64,000 nucleotides of DNA, from positions 116,949 to 180,948 of the forward strand of contig QHSU01000062.1 of the NCBI GenBank assembly GCA_003220535.1, given 5' to 3'. The notes beneath the pieces were generated by a model. That model saw only the letters and a list, made by a program, of their open reading frames with translations, searched no databases and had not been told where the DNA came from. Position numbers and translations under genes: made by a program. This document shows positions 15,613-23,311 of this stretch, one piece after another. Numbering within the stretch: the stretch's first letter is position 1; every line of letters begins with the position of its first letter. The DNA is from Candidatus Rokuibacteriota bacterium. GTDB taxonomy: Bacteria; Methylomirabilota; Methylomirabilia; Rokubacteriales; CSP1-6.

Positions 15613-17988
15613 ATGTCATTCCTGAGCTCGCGCACCCGCGCGGCCCGCGAAGGCTTCGGTCAGCCGGTCCTGCGCAAGGAAGACGCACGACTGCTCGTCG
15701 GCGCGGGCTGCTACAGCGACGACGTCAACCTCGCGGGCCAGGCCTACGCGTGCTTCGTGCGATCACCGCACGCCCACGCGCGCATCCGGCGCATCGAGAC
15801 GGCCGCGGCGCTCGCCACGCCCGGCGTGATCGCGGCGCTCACCGGCATGGACGCCGCCGCCGATGGCGTGAAGCCGCTCACGCATAGCCCGATCCCGATG
15901 AATCCCCACGAGCACATCATCCGGACGCACGACGTCGTCTTCGTCGCCCCACATCCGCCGATGCCCCTCGACGGCGCGCGCTTCGTGGGCGAGGTGGTGG
16001 CGATGGTCGTTGCCGACACGCCCGCCGCGGCACGTGATGGCGCAGAGCGTGTCGTCGTCGACTGGGCGCCGCTGCCCGCGGTGACGGCCAGCCGGACTGC
16101 CGCCGGCCCGAATGCGCCGCGGCTCTATGACGGAGCCGCGTCGAACGTGTGCGTGGATTCCGAGGTCGGCGATTCCGCGGCCGTGGACCGTGCGTTCTCG
16201 CAGGCCGCTCACGTGGTGCGGTTCGAGACGTGGGTGCAGCGCGTCACCGGAGTGCCGATGGAGCCGCGGGCGGCGATCGGCGTCTGGGAGCCCTCGAGCG
16301 GCCGCTACACCGTCTACGCGGGCGCCGGAGGCTTGGGACGGACGCGGACCGGCGTGGCCGGCGCCCTCGGTGTCCCGGAGAGCGCGGTGCGCGTGATGGC
16401 GCGCGAAGTGGGCGGAAACTTCGGGACCCGTAACAGCTGCTATCCCGAGTTCGCGCTCGTCGCCTGGGCGGCGCGCCGTCTTGGGCGGCCTGTGAAGTGG
16501 ACGGCGGATCGCCGGGAGGCGTTCCTGGCCGACTATCAGGGCCGCGATCTCGTGTCGCACGCCGAGCTGGCGCTCGACGCCGGGGGCGCGTTCCTCGCGT
16601 TCCGCACGGTCAACACCAGCAACGTCGGCGCGCACGTCGTCTCGTTCCATCCGCTCAACAAGGGCATGGCGATCGCGACCACGGTCTACCGAATTCCGGC
16701 GGTGGCACTGCGCGGGCGCGCGGTCCTCACGAACACCTCGCCGACCACGCCGTACCGCAGCGCGGGCCGCCCCGAGGTCATGTTCGTGATGGAGCGGCTG
16801 ATCGATCTGGCGGCGCGGCGCCACGGGTTCGACCGCGTCGAGCTGCGACGAAAGAACCTCGTGCCCGCGAGCGCCATGCCGTACCGCAACGGCGTCGGCG
16901 TGCTGTACGACAGCGGCGACTACCGGGCGGCGCTCGACCGAGCGGTCACCCTCGCCGACTGGGCGGGGTTCGAGGCCCGCCGCGCCGAGGCGCGCCGGCG
17001 CGGACGTCATCGCGGGATCGGCGTGGCGAACTACCTCGAGCTCAATACCGGGGATCCTCGCGAGCGCGCGCACATCACGGTGCACCCCGAAGGGCGGATC
17101 GACCTGGTGCTGGGGACGCTCTCGTCCGGACAGGGCCACGCGACGAGCTTCGCGCAGCTGCTGGTCGAATGGTTCGGCGTGGAGCTTTCCGAGGTGCAGC
17201 TGATCACCGGCGATACCGACACGACGGTGGTCGGCGGCGGAGCCCATTCTGCGCGTGCTCTGCGGCTCGCCGCGGTCGTGATGGCGAAGGCGTCGGATCA
17301 AATCGTCGAGAAGGGCCGACGGATCGCCGCGTGGCTCCTGGAAGCCGCCTCCGCCGACATCGAATTCGCCGCGCGCCGGTTCCACGTGAAGGGGACCGAC
17401 CGCTCGGTCGATCTGTTCGAGGCGGCCGCCGCCGCGCGCCGAGCCGACGCGCCGGAGGAGTGTCGAGGACCGCTCGACGGAATGAGCGACGAGACCATGC
17501 CCGTGCCGTCCTTTCCCTACGGCTGCGCTGTGTGCGAGGTCGAAATCGATCCCGAGACCGGCGGGGTCGAGGTCGTGCGCTACACCACCGTGGACGACTG
17601 CGGCCGCGCCGTGAACCCGATGATCCTGCATGGCCAGACACACGGCGGCATCGCCCAGGGCGTGGGCCAGGCGCTCTGGGAGTCCTGCGTGTACGACGCG
17701 GAGACCGGGCAGCTCGTGTCGGCGTCGCTGATGGACTATGCACTGCCCCGCGCGGCCATGCTGCCGCCCTTCACGACGGAAATCAGCGAGGTGCCCTCGA
17801 CGTCCCATCCGCTCGGCTTGCGCGGCGGCGGCGAAGGCGGCACCACCCCGGCGCTCGGCGCCGTGGTCAACGCGATCTGCGACGCCCTGGCCGAGCTGGG
17901 CGTCGAGCACATCGAGATGCCGGCGACCTCCGAGCGCGTCTGGCAGGCGATCCGCGCCGCCCGCCCGCGGGGAGCGGTGGTATCCTAG
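15613..17988 (+). CDS. Molybdopterin-dependent hydroxylase large subunit (CoxL/XdhB type)
   Basis: This 791-residue protein is a large subunit of the xanthine oxidase/CO dehydrogenase family. It has the N-terminal hammerhead domain (EDARLLVGAGCYSDD, FVRSPHAHARI) and cofactor-binding segments GGNFGTRN, PYRSAGRPE (380-387) and the C-terminal RGGGEGGTTP with the presumed catalytic E741. The active-site loop is not the AYxCSFR of true aerobic CO dehydrogenase, so it should not be called one. Usual partners, the FAD medium subunit and [2Fe-2S] small subunit, are absent nearby. It starts 7 bases after the propeller gene and is followed by a NIPSNAP protein. The substrate is unknown, probably a hydroxylated aromatic or heterocycle. 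Confidence 0.86.
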   Translation: MSFLSSRTRAAREGFGQPVLRKEDARLLVGAGCYSDDVNLAGQAYACFVRSPHAHARIRRIETAAALATPGVIAALTGMDAAADGVKPLTHSPIPMNPHEHIIRTHDVVFVAPHPPMPLDGARFVGEVVAMVVADTPAAARDGAERVVVDWAPLPAVTASRTAAGPNAPRLYDGAASNVCVDSEVGDSAAVDRAFSQAAHVVRFETWVQRVTGVPMEPRAAIGVWEPSSGRYTVYAGAGGLGRTRTGVAGALGVPESAVRVMAREVGGNFGTRNSCYPEFALVAWAARRLGRPVKWTADRREAFLADYQGRDLVSHAELALDAGGAFLAFRTVNTSNVGAHVVSFHPLNKGMAIATTVYRIPAVALRGRAVLTNTSPTTPYRSAGRPEVMFVMERLIDLAARRHGFDRVELRRKNLVPASAMPYRNGVGVLYDSGDYRAALDRAVTLADWAGFEARRAEARRRGRHRGIGVANYLELNTGDPRERAHITVHPEGRIDLVLGTLSSGQGHATSFAQLLVEWFGVELSEVQLITGDTDTTVVGGGAHSARALRLAAVVMAKASDQIVEKGRRIAAWLLEAASADIEFAARRFHVKGTDRSVDLFEAAAAARRADAPEECRGPLDGMSDETMPVPSFPYGCAVCEVEIDPETGGVEVVRYTTVDDCGRAVNPMILHGQTHGGIAQGVGQALWESCVYDAETGQLVSASLMDYALPRAAMLPPFTTEISEVPSTSHPLGLRGGGEGGTTPALGAVVNAICDALAELGVEHIEMPATSERVWQAIRAARPRGAVVS

Positions 17989-18019
17989 CGCCGTCCAACT
18001 ACCCTGAGTGAGGTGTGTG

Positions 18020-18712
18020 ATGCTCTACGAGCTGCGTCGCTACGATGTCGCCGCCAGCAAGCTCCCCGCTCTCGTCGACCGCTTCGGCAGCTTCACGGTG
18101 CACAAGTGGAAGGAGTACGGCTTCCGCTTGATCGGCTTCTGGACGCCCATCGTGAGCGAGAAGAGCAACCAGGTGCTGTACATCTGGGGCTGGGAGAGCT
18201 ACGAGGAGCGCACTAAGAAGAACGCCGCCTGGCGCGCCGATCCCGAGCGGGCCAAGAAGTGGGCGGAGACCGAGAAAGACGGGCCGCTGGTGAACCGTGT
18301 GTACAACCAGCTCATGGAGCCGACGTCGTATTCGCAGCTCGACCGTGGCGAGCCCTACGGACCGGACGCGGCGACCCGCAGCCCGTACCTCTTCGAGCTC
18401 CGTGAATATCAGGCGATGCCGGGGAAGATCACCAACATCACGGACCGGTTCGGTGGCTTCACGTGCGGCGCGTTCAAGAAGCACGGCTTCCGCCAGGTCG
18501 GCTACTGGCTCAATCGCATGGGCGGCAACGACCACCAGCTCATTTACTTGCTGGCCTGGGAGAGCCTGGACGAGCGAGTCGCCAAGTTCGACACGTTCGC
18601 CAAGGACCCCGAACGGGCCCGCGTGTTCGCCGAGAGCGAGAAGAATGGCCCCATCGTGCAGCAGGTGGCCAACACGATCCTGCGCCCGACCGCCTTCTCG
18701 CCGATGAAGTGA
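18020..18712 (+). CDS. Two-domain NIPSNAP family protein
   Basis: This 230-residue protein contains two tandem NIPSNAP (dimeric alpha/beta barrel) domains. The first runs from MLYELRRYDV to about residue 105 with the pattern FGSFTVHKWKEYGFRLIGFW and LYIWGWESYEERTKK; the second from LFELREYQAMPG to the end with FGGFTCGAFKKHGFRQVGYW and IYLLAWESLDERVAK. The repeat suggests internal duplication so that one chain forms the barrel. The ATG at 18020 is preferred, with GTGAGG upstream. It follows the Mo-hydroxylase by 31 bp and probably belongs to the same transcript. NIPSNAP-like barrels may bind or act on small acids; no reaction can be assigned. Confidence 0.84.
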   Translation: MLYELRRYDVAASKLPALVDRFGSFTVHKWKEYGFRLIGFWTPIVSEKSNQVLYIWGWESYEERTKKNAAWRADPERAKKWAETEKDGPLVNRVYNQLMEPTSYSQLDRGEPYGPDAATRSPYLFELREYQAMPGKITNITDRFGGFTCGAFKKHGFRQVGYWLNRMGGNDHQLIYLLAWESLDERVAKFDTFAKDPERARVFAESEKNGPIVQQVANTILRPTAFSPMK

Positions 18713-18749
18713 CGGGTGATCGTCACGCGGCTGCGGCCGGGGCCCTGAC

Positions 18750-20087
18750 TCAGTCCACGATCGCTTGATAGACGAGCTGCCGGAAGAGCGTGCGATGGTA
18801 GACGCGCAGCGCCCCGGCCGATTGCACCATGAAGACGGCTGCCAGGTGCTCCTTGGGGTCGACCCAGAAGGACGTTCCGGCATACCCTCCCCAGTTGAAA
18901 TCGCCGGCCGATCCCGGCACCGGGGCGATGCCATCTGAAGGCCGCACGGCGAAGCCGAGGCCGAACGTGTAGGTCGACGCGCCCAGGACCGCCCCACCGG
19001 GCGTCGTCGCGAGTGGCAGGCGCGATCCCAGATGGTCGGCGGTCATGAGCTTGACGGTGGTGCGGCTGAGCACGCGCTGGCCGTCGAGAACGCCGCCGTT
19101 CGCCAGCATCTGGGCGAAGCGCAGATAGTCGCCCGCGGTGGCCAGGCCGCCCGCGCCGCCGGAATCGTTCTCCGGCTGCTTCGCCACGTCGATCAGCTTG
19201 ATCGCGGTGCCCGCGATCGGATCCTTGTCGAAGGGCTCGGCCACGCGCCCGAGCTTCGCCGCCGCGACCCAGAACGCGGTGTCGGTCATACGGAGCGGCT
19301 TGTACACGCGCTCGCTCAGAAAGTCGCCCAGACGGGTGCGCGACGCCGCCTCGACGACGCGTCCCAGCGCGTCGGAGGCGAGGCTGTATTCCCAGGTCGT
19401 GCCGGGCTGATAGAGCAGCGGAATCCTGGCGAGGCGCTCGACCTGCTCGGCGCCGGTCATGTCACGGATGTCGAAATCGATGACGCCGGGCTTGAACAGC
19501 CCGGCCTGGGCCAGCGCGTCCTTGACGGCGGCGTTCTGCGTCAGCTCGCCGTAGGCGAGGCCGGCGGTGTGGCGCAGGAGATCGTGCACCGTCATGGCCC
19601 GTTGGACGGCGACGTCACCGCCGCTGGTCGAGACTTTCATGTCCTTGAACGCCGGAAGCCATTTGGAAACCGGATCAGTGAGCTGGAGGGCGCCGTCCTC
19701 GACCAGAATCATGGCGGCGACCGAGACCATGGGCTTGGTCATCGAGTAGATGCGGAAGATGGTGTCGGTCCGCATCGGATCGGCGCCCTTGGGGTCGCGC
19801 ACGCCGAGCGCGCTCGCATAGACCAGCTTGCCCTTGCGCGCGATCAGCATCACCGCTCCCGGCACCTTCTTGTCGTCGATCTCCTTCTTGAAGGCGGCCG
19901 TGAGCCGCGCCAGGCGCGCCGCAGACATCCCGACGCTTTCCGGCGCCGCGGCAGCAATCGCGGGAGCGCCGCCTGCGGTGGACGCGGCGCGCTGGGCGTC
20001 GGCCACGTTCGGCGCGAACAGGGCGACGATCGCGACGATGACAACGGGCATAAGCCTCGATTGGGAATGTTGCACACTCGACATCAT
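18750..20087 (-). CDS. Secreted serine hydrolase, beta-lactamase/class C esterase family
   Basis: This 445-residue protein has a signal peptide (hydrophobic core PVVIVAIVALFAPNVADA) and the penicillin-binding fold of family VIII esterases. The catalytic S-x-x-K is S115-M-T-K118 (IYSMTKPM) and the tyrosine is Y234 in WEYSLASD. Further conserved parts are LLRHTAGLAYG and FNWGGYAGTSFWVDPKEHL near the end. It is probably a periplasmic esterase or beta-lactamase-like hydrolase. It is convergent with the NIPSNAP gene and runs leftward 47 bp after the aldo/keto reductase gene. Confidence 0.88.
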   Translation of the reverse strand: MMSSVQHSQSRLMPVVIVAIVALFAPNVADAQRAASTAGGAPAIAAAAPESVGMSAARLARLTAAFKKEIDDKKVPGAVMLIARKGKLVYASALGVRDPKGADPMRTDTIFRIYSMTKPMVSVAAMILVEDGALQLTDPVSKWLPAFKDMKVSTSGGDVAVQRAMTVHDLLRHTAGLAYGELTQNAAVKDALAQAGLFKPGVIDFDIRDMTGAEQVERLARIPLLYQPGTTWEYSLASDALGRVVEAASRTRLGDFLSERVYKPLRMTDTAFWVAAAKLGRVAEPFDKDPIAGTAIKLIDVAKQPENDSGGAGGLATAGDYLRFAQMLANGGVLDGQRVLSRTTVKLMTADHLGSRLPLATTPGGAVLGASTYTFGLGFAVRPSDGIAPVPGSAGDFNWGGYAGTSFWVDPKEHLAAVFMVQSAGALRVYHRTLFRQLVYQAIVD

Positions 20088-20134
20088 GGGCGTTCCTCCG
20101 AAGAGTGTTCGAACACGCGTCTGTCACGGGCAAG

Positions 20135-21127
20135 TCAGCGGATGTCGTCACCCCAGCGGTACTCGCGTGTCAGCTCGTCCAGGCGGGCCTTGAGACCGGC
20201 GTCGAGGCCCTTGTCGAGGGCGGCGAGCACGTCGTCGAGCTGCTCGGGTCGGCTGGCGCCGACGATCGGCGCCGTGACGACCGGATTCTCCAGCACCCAG
20301 GCGACGGCCAGCTGGGCCATCGACATTCCCGCCTCGGCGGCGAGCGGGCGAAGGGCCTCCACGGTCTCGAGCTCGCGCTCGTGCCAGTATCGCTCCCGAT
20401 AGCGCGCGCCGGCCGTCGGGTGCGTGAAGCGCGTGCCCGGCATCGGGCCCGCCTCGCGCCGGTGCTTGCCGGAGAGGAGGCCGCCGGCGATCGGGTTGTA
20501 CGCGATCACCCCCAGCCCCTCGTCGGCGCAGAGCGGGAAGAGCTCGCGCTCGAACTGGCGGAAGAGGAGGTTGTAGCGGGGCTGCACGCAGTCGAAGCGC
20601 GCCAGCCCGAGGTGCTCGCTTCGACCCAACGCACGCGCCACCTGATACGCGAAGTAGTTCGAGCAGCCGACGTAGCGCGCCTTGCCGGCGCGGACCACAT
20701 CATCGAGCGCGCGCAGGCTCTCCTCGATCGGTGTCGCCGGATCGGGGTGGTGGAGCTGGTAGAGGTCCACGTAGTCGGTGCGGAGGCGGCGCAGCGAGCC
20801 CTCGATCGCGTCGAGGATGTGCTTGCGCGAGAGCCCCTGGTCCCATGGCCGGGCGCTCATCGCGCCGAAGCACTTGGTGGCGACCACGAAGTCCTGGCGG
20901 CGCCCGGCGAGCCAGCGACCGAGGATCTCTCCCGTACGCCCCACGGTGTCGAGGTTGCCCCCGATGGGGTACACGTCCGAGGTGTCGAGGAAGGTAACGC
21001 CACCGGCCGCGGCGCGATCGAGAATGGCCACCGAGCTGGCCTCGTCGCACTGCAGGCCGAAGGTCATGGTGCCGAGGCAGAGCTGCGAGACGGGCAGCCC
21101 CGTGCGGCCGAGACGAACGTGTCGCAT
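20135..21127 (-). CDS. Aldo/keto reductase
   Basis: This 330-residue NAD(P)H-dependent reductase starts at ATG 21127 after a strong AGGAGG site; an open frame continues upstream but lacks family similarity. The catalytic residues are D48 (TFLDTSDVY), Y53, K85 (VATKC) and H126 (YQLHHPDP). It resembles the YajO/Tas-type group, with VGCSNYFAYQVARAL, RYNLLFRQFERELFPLC and NPVVTAPIVGASRPEQL. Together with the gene at 235 it is one of two such reductases here, not close in sequence to each other. The substrate is unknown. Confidence 0.9.
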   Translation of the reverse strand: MRHVRLGRTGLPVSQLCLGTMTFGLQCDEASSVAILDRAAAGGVTFLDTSDVYPIGGNLDTVGRTGEILGRWLAGRRQDFVVATKCFGAMSARPWDQGLSRKHILDAIEGSLRRLRTDYVDLYQLHHPDPATPIEESLRALDDVVRAGKARYVGCSNYFAYQVARALGRSEHLGLARFDCVQPRYNLLFRQFERELFPLCADEGLGVIAYNPIAGGLLSGKHRREAGPMPGTRFTHPTAGARYRERYWHERELETVEALRPLAAEAGMSMAQLAVAWVLENPVVTAPIVGASRPEQLDDVLAALDKGLDAGLKARLDELTREYRWGDDIR

Positions 21128-21227
21128 CGCAGCCTCCTGGCTGGAATGTCCCGCTCGGCACGATACCACCGAGTGCTGATTCGACGACGGTTGTCGCGTG
21201 CCGCGCCATACGGCACACTCTGAGGCC

Positions 21228-21674
21228 ATGCCCAGCCACCCGCGCCGCAAGTCGACGACGTCCCGCGGCGCGGCCCGGCGGCTCGGACGCACTCCGGTCG
21301 ATCGGTTACGCGCGATCTGCCTGGCGCTGCCCGAGACCACCGAGAAGGTGGCGTGGGGCGAGCCCACGTGGCGCGTGCGAGGAAAGCTCTTCGCCCAGCT
21401 CGACGATCACCATCATGGCGCGGACCACCTCGCGGTGTGGCTGCCCGCGCCGCTCGGGGAGCAAGAGGCGATGATCTTCACGGATCCCGCGCAGTTCTTC
21501 CGGCCACCCTACGTGGGACAGCGAGGCTGGGTCGGCGTGCGGATCGACCGGCGTCTCGACTGGACGCTGCTGGCGACTCTGGTCGCACAAGCGTATCGGC
21601 AGGTGGCGCCGCCGCGGCTGCGCGACGCGGTCAGCGCGATGCCGCAGGGCGCGCCCAGGAGAAGGAGAGGCTGA
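21228..21674 (+). CDS. MmcQ/YjbR family protein
   Basis: This 148-residue protein matches the MmcQ/YjbR fold (cyclic DNA-binding-like small proteins): CLALPETTEKVAWGEPTWRVRGKLFAQL, then HLAVWLPAPLGEQEAMIF, FFRPPYVGQRGWVGVRID and a C-terminal helix LLATLVAQAYRQVAPPRLR. Members are often called DNA-binding, but the biochemical role is not settled. The ATG at 21228 is used; an upstream ATG would extend it by ten residues. Its TGA overlaps the ATG of the next gene by one base, so translation is coupled. Confidence 0.82.
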   Translation: MPSHPRRKSTTSRGAARRLGRTPVDRLRAICLALPETTEKVAWGEPTWRVRGKLFAQLDDHHHGADHLAVWLPAPLGEQEAMIFTDPAQFFRPPYVGQRGWVGVRIDRRLDWTLLATLVAQAYRQVAPPRLRDAVSAMPQGAPRRRRG

Positions 21675-22615
21675 TGCGAGTGATCGACATGGAGTGCAGC
21701 ATCCCGAAGCGCTCGTCCGGTGATGGCGAGACTCCGGCGGCGAGAGCGCCGGCCAACCCTGCTTCGCGGCGCTCGGAAGCGCCGGAGCGGCGCTCGGAAG
21801 CGCCGGAGCAGCGATCTGAGCCGCCCGTGCGCCCGGCCGGCTATGGCATGGCCAACTATGAGCGCATCTTCCGCTCGCGTCAGGCCGGCGGCGACACGCG
21901 CCCCAGCACTGAGCTGTCGGCGTACGTGGAGCTTCTCGCGCGCGTGGGGATCGTGCGCGCGCTGCCCTTCGGGACCTCCAACGACGAGGTGGCCGAGCTG
22001 CTGCGCGACTATCCGGACCGCTTCATCGGCCTGGCGCGCATCAGCGGGCTTCACGGAATGCGCGGCGTCCGCGAGCTGGAGCGTCGGGTGCGCGAGCAGA
22101 AATTCCACGCTCTCGGGGTCTCGGCCCTCGTGGACGGCATTCCCGCCAGCGATCGGCGCTACTACCCGCTCTATGCCAAGGCGGTCGAGCTCGACATTCC
22201 CGTGCGCATCTACTCTTCCATGAACTACGCGACCGACCGGCCGTACGACCTCGGCCATCCCCGGCACCTCGACCAGGTGGCGATCGACTTCCCGGAGCTG
22301 ACGATCATCGGCGGGCTCGGGGGCTGGCCGTGGGTGAACGAGATGGTCGCGCTCGTGCGGCGCCATCCGAAGCTCCACCTCGACACCTCGGCCCACCGCG
22401 CCAAGTACCTCGGCCAGCGTGGCTCGGGCTGGGAGATGCTGATGCAGTTCGGCAACACCCTCATTCAGGACAAGGTCCTGGTGGGGCTCTCGGCGGGCCT
22501 CGTCGGGCAGCCGCACGAGACGCTGATCCAGGAGTACTTGGCGCTGCCGCTCAAGGACGCCGTCAAGGAAAAGTGGCTGTACCGGAACGCCGCGAGGGTG
22601 TTCGGGCTCGAGTAG
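21674..22615 (+). CDS. Amidohydrolase-fold protein with altered metal motif
   Basis: This 313-residue protein has the TIM-barrel body of amidohydrolase family 2: LLRDYPDRFIGLARISGLHG, YYPLYAKAVELDIPVRIYSS, IDFPELTIIGGLGGWPWVNEM, HPKLHLDTSA and an end KEKWLYRNAARVFGLE typical of the family. The usual N-terminal HxH reads MRVIDMECSIP, without histidines, and the segment usually AHGG reads GGLGGWP. Metal binding and catalysis may therefore be changed. Residues about 15-55 are a low-complexity insert containing repeats of SEAPERR. It is translationally coupled to the MmcQ/YjbR gene by a TGATG overlap. Confidence 0.75.
   Translation: MRVIDMECSIPKRSSGDGETPAARAPANPASRRSEAPERRSEAPEQRSEPPVRPAGYGMANYERIFRSRQAGGDTRPSTELSAYVELLARVGIVRALPFGTSNDEVAELLRDYPDRFIGLARISGLHGMRGVRELERRVREQKFHALGVSALVDGIPASDRRYYPLYAKAVELDIPVRIYSSMNYATDRPYDLGHPRHLDQVAIDFPELTIIGGLGGWPWVNEMVALVRRHPKLHLDTSAHRAKYLGQRGSGWEMLMQFGNTLIQDKVLVGLSAGLVGQPHETLIQEYLALPLKDAVKEKWLYRNAARVFGLE
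21767..21829 (+). repeat. In-frame 21-bp tandem repeat
   Basis: Two identical 21-base units (CGGCGCTCGGAAGCGCCGGAG at 21767-21787 and 21788-21808, shown to its limit of 21 as twenty plus G) are followed by a diverged third at 21809-21829. They encode RRSEAPE repeats in the N-terminal insert of the amidohydrolase. Each unit contains the self-complementary core GGCGCT...AGCGCC. Confidence 0.85.
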
Positions 22616-22629
22616 GCGCCGAGCCGGCG

Positions 22630-23307
22630 CTACGCGGACGGGCCCGGGCGTCGATCGGCAGCGTCGGTCGGGATCTCGGCCGAGGATTCGAACGCGTTGT
22701 GCGCGCGCACGAGGCTGACGACCAGCCCGACGAGGGCCGCGATGAGGAACACGACCTTCAGCGTGGCCACCGCCGTCGGCAGGAGAAAGCTGACCTCGCC
22801 CGCGTCGCCCGACCCGCGCAAGACTGTCCAGAGGCCGACGTTCTCGATCTCGTCGAGAGCGGCGGCAATCGTGCCGAGCGCGATGAGCCGGACCGACCGC
22901 ACGCGCCGGGGGTACTCCGGCTGAATGCGCCACAGCGTGACGGCCAGGAGTAGCGCGAAGACGCCATAGGCCGCGGCGAAGACGAAATCGATCCGCTGCG
23001 CGCGCCGAGCGGTCTCGAGGAGGCCCGCCTTTTGCCACGCCTGGATGATGTCGCTCGCCCGATGGGTCTCGAAGCCGACGCTCGCGAGAAGGTCGTTGAC
23101 CGAGCGCTGGCCAGGCCGGATGGCGTCCAGGATCGGGTACCAGCCTGAAAACTGCAGGTCGACCAGCTTGAATCCGGTCTTCTCGGCGAGCGGCGCCGCG
23201 ACGCCGCTCAGCACGTGACCGGACGCCAGCGTGCCGACGAGCGCGATCAGCGTCCACGCCGCCAGCCACTGCGGGTTGCGATCGAGCGCGCGGAAGAGCT
23301 TGAGCAT
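22630..23307 (-). CDS. Membrane protein of unknown function
   Basis: This 225-residue protein has about four hydrophobic segments: WLAAWTLIALVGTLASGHVL near residues 14-33, FVFAAAYGVFALLLAVTLW near 110-128, a moderate one around VRLIALGTIAAALDEIENVG, and VATLKVVFLIAALVGLVVSLV near 185-205. A soluble loop with LQFSGWYPILDAI lies between the first two. No known family is recognised. The ATG at 23307 begins 4 bp after the patatin stop, so the two are cotranscribed and may work together in the membrane. Confidence 0.7.
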   Translation of the reverse strand: MLKLFRALDRNPQWLAAWTLIALVGTLASGHVLSGVAAPLAEKTGFKLVDLQFSGWYPILDAIRPGQRSVNDLLASVGFETHRASDIIQAWQKAGLLETARRAQRIDFVFAAAYGVFALLLAVTLWRIQPEYPRRVRSVRLIALGTIAAALDEIENVGLWTVLRGSGDAGEVSFLLPTAVATLKVVFLIAALVGLVVSLVRAHNAFESSAEIPTDAADRRPGPSA

Positions 23308-23311
23308 CGCG

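Noticed and set aside
15763..17910. Very long open frame on the minus strand opposite the Mo-hydroxylase gene
   Set aside because: GC-rich codon use leaves the antisense frame open. The peptide is rich in R, H and G and matches no family, while the plus strand encodes a full Mo-hydroxylase.
15613..17988. Naming the Mo-hydroxylase as aerobic CO dehydrogenase CoxL
   Set aside because: The active-site loop PYRSAGR is not the AYxCSFR signature, and CoxM and CoxS genes are absent beside it.
21767..21829. Short tandem repeat as CRISPR-like
   Set aside because: Units are directly abutting with no spacers and lie in frame within a coding sequence.
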